From PALSA-505 sp036502085 (GTDB lineage: Bacteria > Actinomycetota > Actinomycetes > Streptosporangiales > Streptosporangiaceae), in contig DASXZD010000023.1 in assembly GCA_036502085.1 (NCBI GenBank), positions 21,230 to 85,229 on the forward strand: DNA of 64,000 bases. The letters are read 5' to 3'. Under the pieces are notes generated by a model. It saw only the letters and a list, made by a program, of their open reading frames with translations. It ran no database searches and was not told where the DNA came from. Within the stretch, counting starts at the first letter, position 1, and every line of letters begins with the position of its first letter. This document shows, piece after piece, positions 44,381 through 52,821 of this stretch. Made by a program: the position numbers and the translations under genes.

Positions 44381-45696
44381 GCTTCACCCGGCTCTGGGAG
44401 GCGCTGCTTCCGATCGGGCGGGACGAGCGGACCGGCGGTTACCGGCGCTACTCGTTCAGCGAAGCCGAACTGGCCTGCCGTGCCTGGTTCCGCGCCGCCG
44501 CCGCCGAGCGCGGCCTGCCCGTCACCACCGACCGCAACACCAACCTGTACGCCTGGTGGCATCCGCCAACTTCTTCCATCAAAACCCCACCCGCAACTTC
44601 TTCCACTCAAACCTCATCCGCCTCAGAGAACACGGTAGCCTCGTCGGCCCCGCGTCTGGGTCCCTGGGATGGTGCGATCGTGACCGGCAGTCACCTGGAC
44701 TCGGTGCCCGACGGCGGGGCGTTCGACGGGCCGCTTGGCGTCGCCTCCGGCTTCGCCGCGATCGACCTGCTCCGCGCCCGCGGCTGCGTTCCGGTCCGGC
44801 CGATCGCGGTCGGCGCATTCTGCGAGGAAGAGGGGGCCAGGTTCGGCCTCGCCTGCCTGGGCAGCCGCCTGCTCACCGGCGTGGTGACCCCGGCTCGGGC
44901 CCTAGCCCTGCGGGACGGCGACGGGGTGAGCCTGGCCGAGGCCATGACCGCCGCCGGGTACGACCCGGCCCTGGTCGGCCCGGATGACGAACTGCTGGCC
45001 AGCATCGGCGCGTTCGTCGAACTGCACGTCGAGCAGGGCCGCGCGCTGGCCGAGCCGCTGCTCGGAGCGAACGCCGCGATCGGCATCGCCGAAGGCATCT
45101 GGCCGCACGGCCGCTGGCGGTTCGACTTCGCGGGCCGCGCCGATCACGCCGGGACGGCCCGGCTGGCCGACCGGCACGACCCGATGCTGCCGTTCGCCGC
45201 GACCGTGATCGCCGCCCGGCGGTGCGCGGACAGCCTGGGCACGCTGGCGACGTTCGGCAAGGTCAGGGCCGAGCCCGGCGGCGTCAACGGCATCTCCTCG
45301 TCGGTCCGCGCCTGGCTTGACGCCCGCGCTCCCGATCAGGCCGGCCTGGACCGGACCGTCGGCGACATCACCGCGGCGGCCGGGCAGGCCGCCCGCGAGC
45401 ACGGCGTCGAGCTCAGCGTCACGAACGAGTCCGTCACGCCGCCGGTCGGCTTCGACCTGGCCCTGCGGGACCGGGTGGCCGGCGTGCTCGCTGCGGCCGG
45501 CATCGACGCTCCGGTGCTGCCCACCGGCGCCGGCCACGACGCAGGCGTGCTGGCGGCCAGGGTGCCGACCGCGATGCTCTTCGTGCGCAATCCGACCGGC
45601 ATCTCGCACGCGCCCGGCGAGCACGCCGACCTCGCCGACTGCGAGGCCGGCGTCACCGCGCTGGCCGCCGTGCTTGAGGACCTGGCCTGCCGATGA
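44377..45696 (+). CDS. M20-type Zn amidohydrolase (allantoate amidohydrolase/N-carbamoylase family)
   Basis: A 439-residue di-metal hydrolase with all expected ligands: H and D in GSHLDSVPDGGAFDGPLGV, the EE pair in AFCEEEGARFG, H in VELHVEQG, and H in the terminal ISHAPGEHADL. Members cleave N-carbamoyl or N-formyl amino acids. It overlaps hutU and hutF by 4 nt each (ATGA), and no hutG is present, so N-formylglutamate is the likely substrate (inference). A Ser/Thr/Pro insertion at about residues 66-95 is encoded by base composition far less GC-rich than the flanks. Confidence 0.87.
   Translation: MSFTRLWEALLPIGRDERTGGYRRYSFSEAELACRAWFRAAAAERGLPVTTDRNTNLYAWWHPPTSSIKTPPATSSTQTSSASENTVASSAPRLGPWDGAIVTGSHLDSVPDGGAFDGPLGVASGFAAIDLLRARGCVPVRPIAVGAFCEEEGARFGLACLGSRLLTGVVTPARALALRDGDGVSLAEAMTAAGYDPALVGPDDELLASIGAFVELHVEQGRALAEPLLGANAAIGIAEGIWPHGRWRFDFAGRADHAGTARLADRHDPMLPFAATVIAARRCADSLGTLATFGKVRAEPGGVNGISSSVRAWLDARAPDQAGLDRTVGDITAAAGQAAREHGVELSVTNESVTPPVGFDLALRDRVAGVLAAAGIDAPVLPTGAGHDAGVLAARVPTAMLFVRNPTGISHAPGEHADLADCEAGVTALAAVLEDLACR
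44566..44645 (+). repeat. AT-richer insertion with internal repeat inside the M20 gene
   Basis: About 75 bases of markedly lower GC than the surrounding gene, containing two copies of an AACTTCTTCCA-type unit about 32 bases apart. It encodes the SSIKTPPATSSTQTSSAS stretch. It keeps the reading frame. Confidence 0.65.
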
Positions 45697-47132
45697 CCGG
45701 CCCGGCAGAACGCAGCCCGTCGTCTGGCCCCGCCACGGCGGCGCCTGATGTACGGCGATGGCACGCGGAGCTCGCCTGGCTGCCGGGGCAAGGGGTCCGG
45801 CGTGACGTGCTCATCGAAGCGTCGGGGGACAGGTTCGCCACGGTGCGGGCCGGCGTTCCGCGGCCGTCGGCAGATGGAACCGTTCGGCTACAGGGACTTA
45901 CCCTGCCCGGGCTGGCGAACGCGCATTCCCACGCGTTCCACCGCGCGCTACGCGGGATCACCCAGGCGGAGCGCGGGACGTTCTGGACCTGGCGGGAGCG
46001 GATGTACCAGGTCGCGGCCCGGCTCGACCCCGACAGCTACCTGGCGCTGGCCCGCGCGGCCTACGCCGAGATGGCGCTGGCCGGGATCACCTGCGTGGGG
46101 GAGTTCCACTACCTGCATCACGGGCCGGGCGGCGCGCCGTACGCCGACCCGAACGTGATGGGCCGGGCCATGCTGGCGGCGGCGGCCGAGGCCGGGATAA
46201 GGATCACGCTGCTGGACGCGTGTTACCTGGCCGGCGGGCTGTCGGCAGCCGGGAGTTCGCAGCCGCTGGCCGGTCCGCAGCAGCGGTTCGGCGACGGCGA
46301 CGCTTCGCGGTGGGCGGCGCGGGTGGACGCGCTCGGCCCGGACGCCCGCGGGGTGCTCGCGCCGCACGCCCGCGCCGGGGCGGCGATCCACTCGGTGCGC
46401 GCGGTGCCGCCGGAGCAGATGCACGAGGTCGTCGCGTGGACCCGCCGCTACGGCTCGCCGCTGCACGCCCACCTGTCCGAGCAGCGCGCGGAGAACGAAG
46501 CGTGCCTGGCCGCCTACGGCGTCACCCCGGCCGGGCTGCTCGACCGCGCGGACGCGCTCGGCCCGCGCAGCACCGTGGTGCACGCCACGCACCTGACCGA
46601 GCGTGACATCGAGCTGCTCGGCGGCAGCCGGACCTGCGCGTGCTTCTGTCCGACCACCGAAGCGGACCTCGCGGACGGGATCGGGCCGGCCCGCGCCCTG
46701 GCCACGGCGGGCAGCCCGCTGTCGGTCGGGAGCGACAGCCAGGCCCGGGTGGACCTGTTCGAGGAGGCTCGCGGCATCGAGCTGACCCAGCGGCTCGCCA
46801 CCCAGCAGCGCGGTCACTTCAGCTCCGACGAGTTGGCCCAGGCGGCTACCGTGGCCGGGCACGCCTGCCTCGGCTGGCCCGACGCCGGCGAGCTCGTGCC
46901 GGGGGCGCTGGCCGACCTGGTGACGGTCGCGCTTGACACGCCCCGGCTGGCGGGGGCGATGGCGGGCGCAGGCGAGGGCACGGTGCTCGAGGCGGTGATG
47001 TTCGGGGCGACGGCCGCCGACGTCCGCAGCGTCGTGGCCAGCGGGCGGGACGTGGTCCGCGACGGGCGGCACCTGCTGGTCGATGACGTCCCCGCGGCCC
47101 TGTCGGCCGCGGTGAAGGCGGTTCTGGACTGA
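45693..47132 (+). CDS. hutF: Formimidoylglutamate deiminase
   Basis: Hydrolyses N-formimino-L-glutamate to N-formyl-L-glutamate and ammonia. The 479-residue amidohydrolase-superfamily protein has the metal site HSHAFHRALRG, then ITCVGEFHYLHHGPGG, HSVRAVPPEQM, PLHAHLSEQRAENEACLAAYG, HATHLTERD and the metal Asp in VGSDSQARVD. This is the branch of histidine degradation that bypasses direct formamide release. ATGA overlap with the M20 gene. Confidence 0.94.
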   Translation: MTGPAERSPSSGPATAAPDVRRWHAELAWLPGQGVRRDVLIEASGDRFATVRAGVPRPSADGTVRLQGLTLPGLANAHSHAFHRALRGITQAERGTFWTWRERMYQVAARLDPDSYLALARAAYAEMALAGITCVGEFHYLHHGPGGAPYADPNVMGRAMLAAAAEAGIRITLLDACYLAGGLSAAGSSQPLAGPQQRFGDGDASRWAARVDALGPDARGVLAPHARAGAAIHSVRAVPPEQMHEVVAWTRRYGSPLHAHLSEQRAENEACLAAYGVTPAGLLDRADALGPRSTVVHATHLTERDIELLGGSRTCACFCPTTEADLADGIGPARALATAGSPLSVGSDSQARVDLFEEARGIELTQRLATQQRGHFSSDELAQAATVAGHACLGWPDAGELVPGALADLVTVALDTPRLAGAMAGAGEGTVLEAVMFGATAADVRSVVASGRDVVRDGRHLLVDDVPAALSAAVKAVLD

Positions 47133-47248
47133 TCCGGCCCCTGGCCCGCCGCACACACCGTGACCCTCGCGAAGGGCGCAACCGCCTATGCGCACCTAGG
47201 AATTGCTGGTCGCTGCTCAGGTTGCCTCCTGTTCGTCGGTACCGGTAC

Positions 47249-47276
47249 CCGGCCAGGCTGGACTCAGCCTGGCCGG
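47249..47276. terminator. Bidirectional hairpin between hutF and DUF222-HNH gene
   Basis: Perfect 12-bp arms (47249-47260, 47265-47276) with a 4-nt loop in the spacer between the convergent genes. Confidence 0.75.
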
Positions 47277-47350
47277 ATAACTCATCGCCGCGCGAGACCG
47301 AAGGCAGGCACAGGTCTTGGTACTGGCGGCCCGCGGCCACGATGGGAGGA

Positions 47351-49420
47351 CTAACCGGGACGGATGGGTTTGCCCCGGCGGTAGATGGTGCCCGGCCGCC
47401 AGCCGGATGGCGGCGGGAAGACCGTAACGCTGCCGTCTGGATGTTTACGCAGCCGCCAGCCGCCTTCGTGTACGAGCCAGTGGTGATACCGACATAGTGG
47501 CAGGCCGTTCCAGACGGCGGTCGGGCCGCCTTCGGTCCAGTGGATGACGTGGTGGATGACGTCGATCGGCCCGCGGCAGCGGGGGTAGCCACAATGGCCG
47601 CCGTACTGGGCGTGCAGCGCGTCGCGCTGGCGCGGGGTCCAGCCGGGATGCTTGCGCCCGGCATCGAGGATGGCCGACGGGCCGCCGAGGGGGCGCGGCA
47701 GGGCGGCGAGCGCGTCGGCGAGCAGCTCGGTCAGCCGGGCCGTCGTGTCCAGGCCCTGGCTGACTTGTCCGTCATTCCGCCCAATCTGACCGTCGCCAGT
47801 GCACCGCCCGTTGCCTGGGCTGTGGCCGCAAGCGCATACGGAGGAGACCGACGAGGGCGGGGATGCCGTGACGATCCGGACGATCTCGGCATCGCAAGCG
47901 AGCCTGCGAGCCGCGTGGCCCGTGATGGCAGCGCCAGAACCGAGGATCCCGCCCGGACTCAGCGGTCGGCCAAGCTGTGCGGATAGCGGCATCGTGATGA
48001 TCATCCGTGGCCTGCGGAACCCGGGCGGGACCGCCTTCGGCGGCTCCGCGGGACTGGAGTCCCGATGCTCGCCCTGCTGCTGATGCTTGCCTCGCTCTTG
48101 CCGGCCGTCTGGGGCTTGCCGGCTGTCCGGGGCATGCTGGCTATCGGGGGCCTGGTGTCCGTGCAGATGCTCTTCGTCTGGGCCTGGCTGGTCATCGGCT
48201 GATTCGGCGGGCTGGGCGGGAGATACGGTGCCGGCGGCCAGGCTGGCGAGCACGTCGGCCCAGCGCTGGACTTTGGTCCGGTCGTCATCCGGGCTGACCT
48301 TGGCCCCGAGCTCCTCGAACGCGGCCAGTACCTGCTCGGCGGCCTCGGCGTGCAGCCGGCCGGTGATCTCCGCCGCGTCGCCCAGGGTGCGGGAGATTCG
48401 CAGCCGGCGTTTGGCGTAGTCGTCGTACTCTGCGCCGGCTCGCTCCTGCGCGTCGGCGGCCTCCCGCAGGTGAGCTCCCATGGCGCGGACCTGATCGGGA
48501 TCCAGCGAGGGCAGGAACCGGGAGAACAGTTCGTCAGCGGCAGCGGTCACGTCACCGGCCCGCCACAACCCAGCCCACGCCTCATCGGGATCGGTCGACC
48601 AGTCCCGCGCCGCCTCCCCGCCGCCAGGGTCGCTGGGGGCGGGGAGACGATCGCCAAGACCGCCGGGGCCATCACCGCGATCGCGAGCGCCGTCGCTGGA
48701 ACCGTCGCCAGACGCGCCAGGGCCGAAGTCACGAAGGTCGTCGGGGCTGCCGTCGCGATCGCGCGAGGCGTCGCCGGGACCAGGGTCACCGGAGCCGATA
48801 TCGTGGCCGTCGCCAGGGTCGCCAGGGTCGCCAGGGTCGCCAGGGTCGCCAGGGTCGCCAGGGTCGCCAGGGTCGCCAGGGTCGCCAGGGCCGCCAGGGC
48901 CGCCAGGGCCGCCAGGGCCGCCAGGGCCGCCAGGGCCGGGAGCACCGAGGTCAGGGCCGCCGGGATCTTGCGCTTCCTCGGGTCTGGTCGGGACGTCGGG
49001 CAGGTGGGATACCTGCCAGCAGGCGGCGCCGGCCTGCGCCAGGCTGATCTGGCCGGCCCGGAGCAGGGCCAGCAGCCTGGGCAGGCGGCGGGCTGACGAG
49101 GCAAGCTGAGCGAGCTTCCAGGCGTCGTCGACGGTTCGCGGGTCGGATCGCAACCAGCCGGCCAGGTTCCGCGCGCCCTGCCGCCGGACCAGGTCCCGGT
49201 CGCGAACGGCGGTCGCGGTCAGTACCCGCAGCCCGTCGATCTGTGCGGTCATGGAGGTGAGCTCACCCATCACGGCCAGAACGTCGTCGTCGGCCAGGTC
49301 GGCCAGTCCGTCCGCCACGGTAGCCAGGCCCGACACCGCCGCGCGAGCGCCCGCCAGCCGCACGCCGAGCCCGGCCCCGGTAGGCTCCGGGACCTGCCAT
49401 AGCGGCGCGGCGACGGTCAC
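47351..49420 (-). CDS. DUF222 / HNH endonuclease-domain protein with collagen-like repeat
   Basis: A 689-residue protein of the large actinobacterial DUF222-HNH (13E12-like) family. The N-terminal DUF222 half (about 1-140 and 270-370: GLADLADDDVLAVMGELTSMTAQID, RNLAGWLRSDPRTVDDAWKLAQLA) is split by a Gly-Pro-Gly / Gly-Asp-Pro collagen-like tract (about 150-205). A linker rich in Gln/His/Asp follows, then a C-terminal HNH nuclease motif (CGYPRCRGPIDVIHHVIHWTEGG, LPLCRYHHWLVHEGGW). GTG start with GGAGGG upstream. Function in the family is not established; it may be a mobile or defence-type nuclease. It interrupts the hut genes. Confidence 0.88.
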   Translation of the reverse strand: MTVAAPLWQVPEPTGAGLGVRLAGARAAVSGLATVADGLADLADDDVLAVMGELTSMTAQIDGLRVLTATAVRDRDLVRRQGARNLAGWLRSDPRTVDDAWKLAQLASSARRLPRLLALLRAGQISLAQAGAACWQVSHLPDVPTRPEEAQDPGGPDLGAPGPGGPGGPGGPGGPGGPGDPGDPGDPGDPGDPGDPGDPGDPGDGHDIGSGDPGPGDASRDRDGSPDDLRDFGPGASGDGSSDGARDRGDGPGGLGDRLPAPSDPGGGEAARDWSTDPDEAWAGLWRAGDVTAAADELFSRFLPSLDPDQVRAMGAHLREAADAQERAGAEYDDYAKRRLRISRTLGDAAEITGRLHAEAAEQVLAAFEELGAKVSPDDDRTKVQRWADVLASLAAGTVSPAQPAESADDQPGPDEEHLHGHQAPDSQHAPDSRQAPDGRQERGKHQQQGEHRDSSPAEPPKAVPPGFRRPRMIITMPLSAQLGRPLSPGGILGSGAAITGHAARRLACDAEIVRIVTASPPSSVSSVCACGHSPGNGRCTGDGQIGRNDGQVSQGLDTTARLTELLADALAALPRPLGGPSAILDAGRKHPGWTPRQRDALHAQYGGHCGYPRCRGPIDVIHHVIHWTEGGPTAVWNGLPLCRYHHWLVHEGGWRLRKHPDGSVTVFPPPSGWRPGTIYRRGKPIRPG
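48812..48937. repeat. 9-bp minisatellite coding for collagen-like tract
   Basis: Fourteen exact 9-bp units: eight GCCAGGGTC (48812-48883) and then six GCCAGGGCC (48884-48937). On the coding strand they give Gly-Asp-Pro and Gly-Gly-Pro triplets. Confidence 0.95.
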
Positions 49421-49817
49421 TGGCTACTGCCCTCCTCTCGATGGCCTGGACAACGGCGAGTGCCGCTGTCAAGATGAGTGATCGAACTAGTAATTGAAGA
49501 CTAGTTGGGGGGTCTGACAAAATAGCGATACAGTTCTGGAAATACTGATGGAGCAGGCTCAACCGTGACCGTTAGGGCCGCTGAGGGTGAGAGGAGATGT
49601 GTCGGGCAGCGAGCCGGGGAGGCGTGCCCACGGCGAGCCCGGAAGGCACGCCTACGGCGATGGGGGCGGCGACGGGCGCGAAGTAACACTCGCGCATCGG
49701 AGCCAGGACACGGCGAGGCCGGCTGGCGCGATCCCTGCGCACCAGAAATGATCTAAGGGTGGACAGGCGAAGGCGGCCAGGACGCGCGAACCGGGCCGAA
49801 CGCGCGGGAAGGGCCTC
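49421..49817. other. Spacer between DUF222-HNH gene and hutI
   Basis: Contains an AT-rich promoter-like stretch with the inverted repeat AACTAGT (49485-49491) / ACTAGTT (49500-49506) upstream of the DUF222 gene, and a second inverted repeat AGGCGTGCC (49620-49628) / GGCACGCCT (49645-49653). Several overlapping short frames show no family resemblance. Confidence 0.5.
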
Positions 49818-51041
49818 ATGAGCACGCTGATCACGAACATCGGCGAGCTCATCACGAACGCGCCGCCCCCAGACGCGCCGCCCCCAGACGCAGCGCCCCC
49901 GCCAGCAGCAGCCGCAGCAGACACAGGCACCGGGCTCATGACCAACGCGGCTCTCGTGCTAGACCAAGGGGTCGTCGCGTGGGCCGGGCCGGCGTCCCGC
50001 GCCCCGGCCGCCGACGAGATCGTCGATGCCCGCGGGCGGGCGGTGCTGCCGGGGTTCGTGGACTCGCACGCTCACCTGGTCTTCGCGGGCGAGCGCGGGG
50101 CCGAGTTTGCCGCGCGCATGGCCGGCGCTCCCTACCGGGCCGGAGGCATCAGGTCCACGGTGGCCGCGACCAGGAGCGCCACCGATCCCGAGCTGCGCGG
50201 GGGCCTCCGCCGCCTGGTCGCCGAGATGCTCCGGCAGGGGATCACCACGTTCGAGTGCAAGTCCGGCTACGGGCTCACGGCGAAGGACGAAGCCCGCAGC
50301 CTCAGGCTCGCCGCCGAGGTCACCCCGGAGGTCACGTACCTGGGCGCGCACGTCGTGCCGCCGGAATTCGACGGTGACACCGAAAGTTACGTCGCCTTGG
50401 TCTGCGGCGAGATGCTCGACGCCTGCGCCCCGCACGCCAAGTGGGTGGACGTGTTCTGCGAGCAGGGAGCGTTCGGCGCGGACGAGGCGGCGGCCGTGCT
50501 CGCCGCGGGAAGTGCCCGCGGCCTCATCCCGCGCGTGCACGCCAATCAGCTCGGCCCGGGCCCTGGCGTGCAGGTCGCCGTGCGGGCCAACGCCGCCTCA
50601 GCCGATCATTGCACGCACCTGACCAGCGACGACGTGGCCGCGCTGGCCGGGTCGCAGACGGTCGCCACGCTGCTGCCCGGCGTCGAGTTCTCTACCCGGC
50701 AGCCGTATCCGGACGCCAGGACGCTGCTCGGCGCGGGGGTCACGCTGGCGCTCGCCACCGACTGCAATCCGGGCTCCTGCTTCACTTCCAGCATGTCGCT
50801 GTGCGTCGCGCTCGCGGTCAGGGAAATGCGGATGACCACCCGGGAGGCGGTCTGGGCGGCCACGGCCGGCGGCGCCCGCGCGCTGCGCAGGACCGACGTC
50901 GGGCACCTGAACCTCGGCGCCCGCGCGGATGTCGTCCTGCTGGACGCCCCGTCGCATGCGTACCTGGCCTATCGCCCCGGCGTCCCGCTGGTGGCCGCTG
51001 TCTGGCGGCGAGGTCAGCTCGTCGCGGGTAACCTAGATTAA
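49818..51041 (+). CDS. hutI: Imidazolonepropionase
   Basis: Hydrolyses 4-imidazolone-5-propionate to N-formimino-L-glutamate. The 407-residue amidohydrolase has FVDSHAHLVFAGERGAEF (metal HxH), GITTFECKSGYGL, RVHANQLGPGPG, ADHCTHL and the metal Asp in LATDCNPGSC. The N-terminal beta-sandwich strand is interrupted by about 25 Pro/Ala/Asp residues (APPPDAPPPDAAPPPAAA), encoded by a short repeat, with TN repeated on both sides. GGGAAGGG precedes the ATG. It completes the pathway with hutU and hutF on the same strand, beyond the DUF222 gene. Confidence 0.95.
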   Translation: MSTLITNIGELITNAPPPDAPPPDAAPPPAAAAADTGTGLMTNAALVLDQGVVAWAGPASRAPAADEIVDARGRAVLPGFVDSHAHLVFAGERGAEFAARMAGAPYRAGGIRSTVAATRSATDPELRGGLRRLVAEMLRQGITTFECKSGYGLTAKDEARSLRLAAEVTPEVTYLGAHVVPPEFDGDTESYVALVCGEMLDACAPHAKWVDVFCEQGAFGADEAAAVLAAGSARGLIPRVHANQLGPGPGVQVAVRANAASADHCTHLTSDDVAALAGSQTVATLLPGVEFSTRQPYPDARTLLGAGVTLALATDCNPGSCFTSSMSLCVALAVREMRMTTREAVWAATAGGARALRRTDVGHLNLGARADVVLLDAPSHAYLAYRPGVPLVAAVWRRGQLVAGNLD

Positions 51042-51186
51042 AAGTCGATTTTTCCGAACGCTGCGGCGCTGGACTCGCCCGCCGTCACGCTAGACGGTCA
51101 CAACCGGATCCGCTTGCGGCCGCGCCGATTCCCCCCGGTACAGCCCGGCGATCGCGCCGCGGCGGGGCTTACGCGAGCGCCGGACG

Positions 51187-52125
51187 TCAGGCCGAGGTTG
51201 GCGGTGACGGTGGCGGCGAGGCAGCCAGGTCCGCGGCCCCGCCGAGACCGCTGTCGGGGTGGTCGAGCTCCTCATGGATCCGGACGATCTGCTCGGAGAC
51301 CTCAACCAGGTCGCCGAAGCCGCGGCGCTCGTACTTACCGCCCGCGACGGTCCAGGAGGCCGCGCCGTTGCGGCACCATACGGTCAGGTCGTACCGGACG
51401 GACAGCACCGCGATGTCCGCGACGAGCTCCTCCGAACGCACCAGCCTGCGCCCGATTCCGCGATCGACCAGGAGCCCTTCGAGTTCCTTCGCGGTCTCAC
51501 ACGAGCTGATCTGCTGACCGGCCAGGCGGGCCTTAGCGCGCGCCGCCGAAACAGGAAGAGCGAACCAGACCACCTTGCCCTGGACCTTCCACCGGCCCAG
51601 CCGGGCGCGGGTCAGGTGATGGCCCCACCGTCCGGTCGACAGCTCGGACACGACCCGCAGGCCGCGGCCGTTAACCGACTCCAGGTTCACCCGGGCGGGG
51701 TCCGGCGGTGCGCCGGACTTCCAGCCGCGCTGGGAGTCGAAGACCTTGCAGACCACCTCGTACCCGGCCGGGCAGCTGCGGACGTAGGACCACAGCTCGG
51801 GGGACCCGGTGATCGGCCGCTGCCTGCTGCCGTCGAATTCGATGTTGTTCTGGGCGTGCAGGGTGTTGGCGGCGAGCTCGCTGACCATCGTGATGCCGTC
51901 GTGAATCATGTCGCCGGACAGCCCCAGGTCGGCAACCGACTCACGGAGCAGCCGTCTCGCCACGCCCGCGCAGGTGCCATCGAGGGGCAGCGGCCAGGCT
52001 CGGCAGCCGCTGGCCTTGACGCTTGCGGGTCCGCTTAGCGCGGTGGTCCCGGCCAGGACTGCAGCCATCAGTCTGCCGCCGGAGGTCGTACGGCGGGCGA
52101 CGCAAACATGATGCTCAGCCTTCAC
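51187..52125 (-). CDS. RsbW-like ATPase-domain regulator of an XRE/DUF397 locus
   Basis: A 312-residue protein. A GHKL ATPase-like domain (about 45-195) includes the N-box MVSELAANTLHAQNN and a G-box-like VNGRGLRVVSELSTGRWGHH. It is followed by a C-terminal domain of about 100 residues that I do not recognise (EELVADIAVLSVRYDLTVW, YERRGFGDLVEVSEQIVRI). In Streptomyces such ATPases accompany XRE and DUF397 genes in whiJ/abaA-type developmental loci, as here. GTG start at 52125 with weak ribosome binding site; a palindrome lies 10 nt upstream and paired dyads 80-300 nt upstream. Confidence 0.8.
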   Translation of the reverse strand: MKAEHHVCVARRTTSGGRLMAAVLAGTTALSGPASVKASGCRAWPLPLDGTCAGVARRLLRESVADLGLSGDMIHDGITMVSELAANTLHAQNNIEFDGSRQRPITGSPELWSYVRSCPAGYEVVCKVFDSQRGWKSGAPPDPARVNLESVNGRGLRVVSELSTGRWGHHLTRARLGRWKVQGKVVWFALPVSAARAKARLAGQQISSCETAKELEGLLVDRGIGRRLVRSEELVADIAVLSVRYDLTVWCRNGAASWTVAGGKYERRGFGDLVEVSEQIVRIHEELDHPDSGLGGAADLAASPPPSPPTSA

Positions 52126-52134
52126 GAGTTACTT

Positions 52135-52151
52135 ATCTGTGAAACACAGAT
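52135..52151. promoter_or_regulatory. Operator palindrome at ATPase-gene promoter
   Basis: ATCTGTGAAACACAGAT: 7-bp perfect arms and a 3-nt centre, 10-26 nt upstream of the start codon. The core TGTGAAACACA matches 9 of 11 bases with TGTGATTCACA upstream of the XRE gene at 53724-53734. Confidence 0.65.
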
Positions 52152-52207
52152 TATGAGTCGTGTGCCCTTCAGCGCAACGGCATCCGCCGAAAACACGTCG
52201 CGTCGGA

Positions 52208-52264
52208 CACTTCTGGAGAGTGAGAAGGAGGTAGCAACCAGTCACTTCTGAGTGGTGAGAAGCC
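52208..52264. repeat. Paired-dyad unit A (CACTTCT-N8-AGAAG x2)
   Basis: Two imperfect palindromes CACTTCT-N8-AGAAG at 52208-52229 and 52243-52264, start-to-start 35 bp, separated by GTAGCAACCAGT. Every N8 ends in GTG. It lies upstream of the ATPase gene. See unit B. Confidence 0.75.
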
Positions 52265-52375
52265 GTGCGGCAGCCGTCCCTTATCCGGCCGGAAAGTGTT
52301 CCGGCAGGTCAGCCGAGATGAACGAGATGTTCGGCGGCCGGTCATCCCAGATCTTGCGAACAGTCAGCGGTCAGT

Positions 52376-52432
52376 CACTTCTGATGCGTGAGAAGTGCGT
52401 AGCAATCGGTCACTTCACGCACGTGAGAGGCA
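52376..52432. repeat. Paired-dyad unit B (CACTTCT-N8-AGAAGTG and variant)
   Basis: Second copy of the 57-bp unit, 168 bp from unit A. Its first dyad (52376-52397) is perfect (CACTTCT-N8-AGAAGTG); its second (52411-52432) is degenerate, CACTTCA-N8-AGAGG, again 35 bp apart with GTAGCAATCGGT between. The rest of 52126-52618 has no supported gene. Confidence 0.75.
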
Positions 52433-52618
52433 TGTCTGCATAAAGCAACCAGCGGTGTGTAACGGCCATAGAAGCGTGACGTAACCCCGTGTACAGTCAC
52501 ATATACGGCGGAATACCCAATGGGGATCTGTCGGGCCTCGAGACAGGCGAAGCGAAAAGAAGAGTCCCCCGGGGATACGGCCCGGGGGACTCCTCTCTGC
52601 GGGGGACTGCTTGATCGG

Positions 52619-52819
52619 CTAGATGTTGTAGCGGCCGGCCTTCACGTCCGAGAGGAACGCCGCGAACGCCGCGCGCGGCACGACGTGCGCTCCGCCTTCG
52701 GGGCGCCTGCTATCCCGGACGGCGATGACGCCGGGAAGGTTGGCCGCGATCTCCACGCAGCCGCCGTTGTGCTGGCTGCGGCGGGCTTTCCGCCAGATGG
52801 CTTGAGACAGGTCTGTCAT
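52619..52819 (-). CDS. DUF397 small regulatory protein
   Basis: A 66-residue DUF397 protein: TDLSQAIWRKARRSQHNGGCVEIAANL, GVIAVRDSRRPEGGAHVVPRAAFAAFLSDVKAG. In Streptomyces such proteins work with the neighbouring XRE/DUF5753 regulator. It starts 2 nt after the XRE stop, so it is co-translated with it. Confidence 0.94.
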   Translation of the reverse strand: MTDLSQAIWRKARRSQHNGGCVEIAANLPGVIAVRDSRRPEGGAHVVPRAAFAAFLSDVKAGRYNI

Positions 52820-52821
52820 GG

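Noticed and set aside
48812..48937. Possible CRISPR-like array
   Set aside because: The units are contiguous 9-mers without spacers and are in frame inside a gene; it is a coding minisatellite.
52252..52443. 63-codon plus-strand frame within the dyad region
   Set aside because: It overlaps the duplicated operator units, has no ribosome binding site, and no family resemblance.
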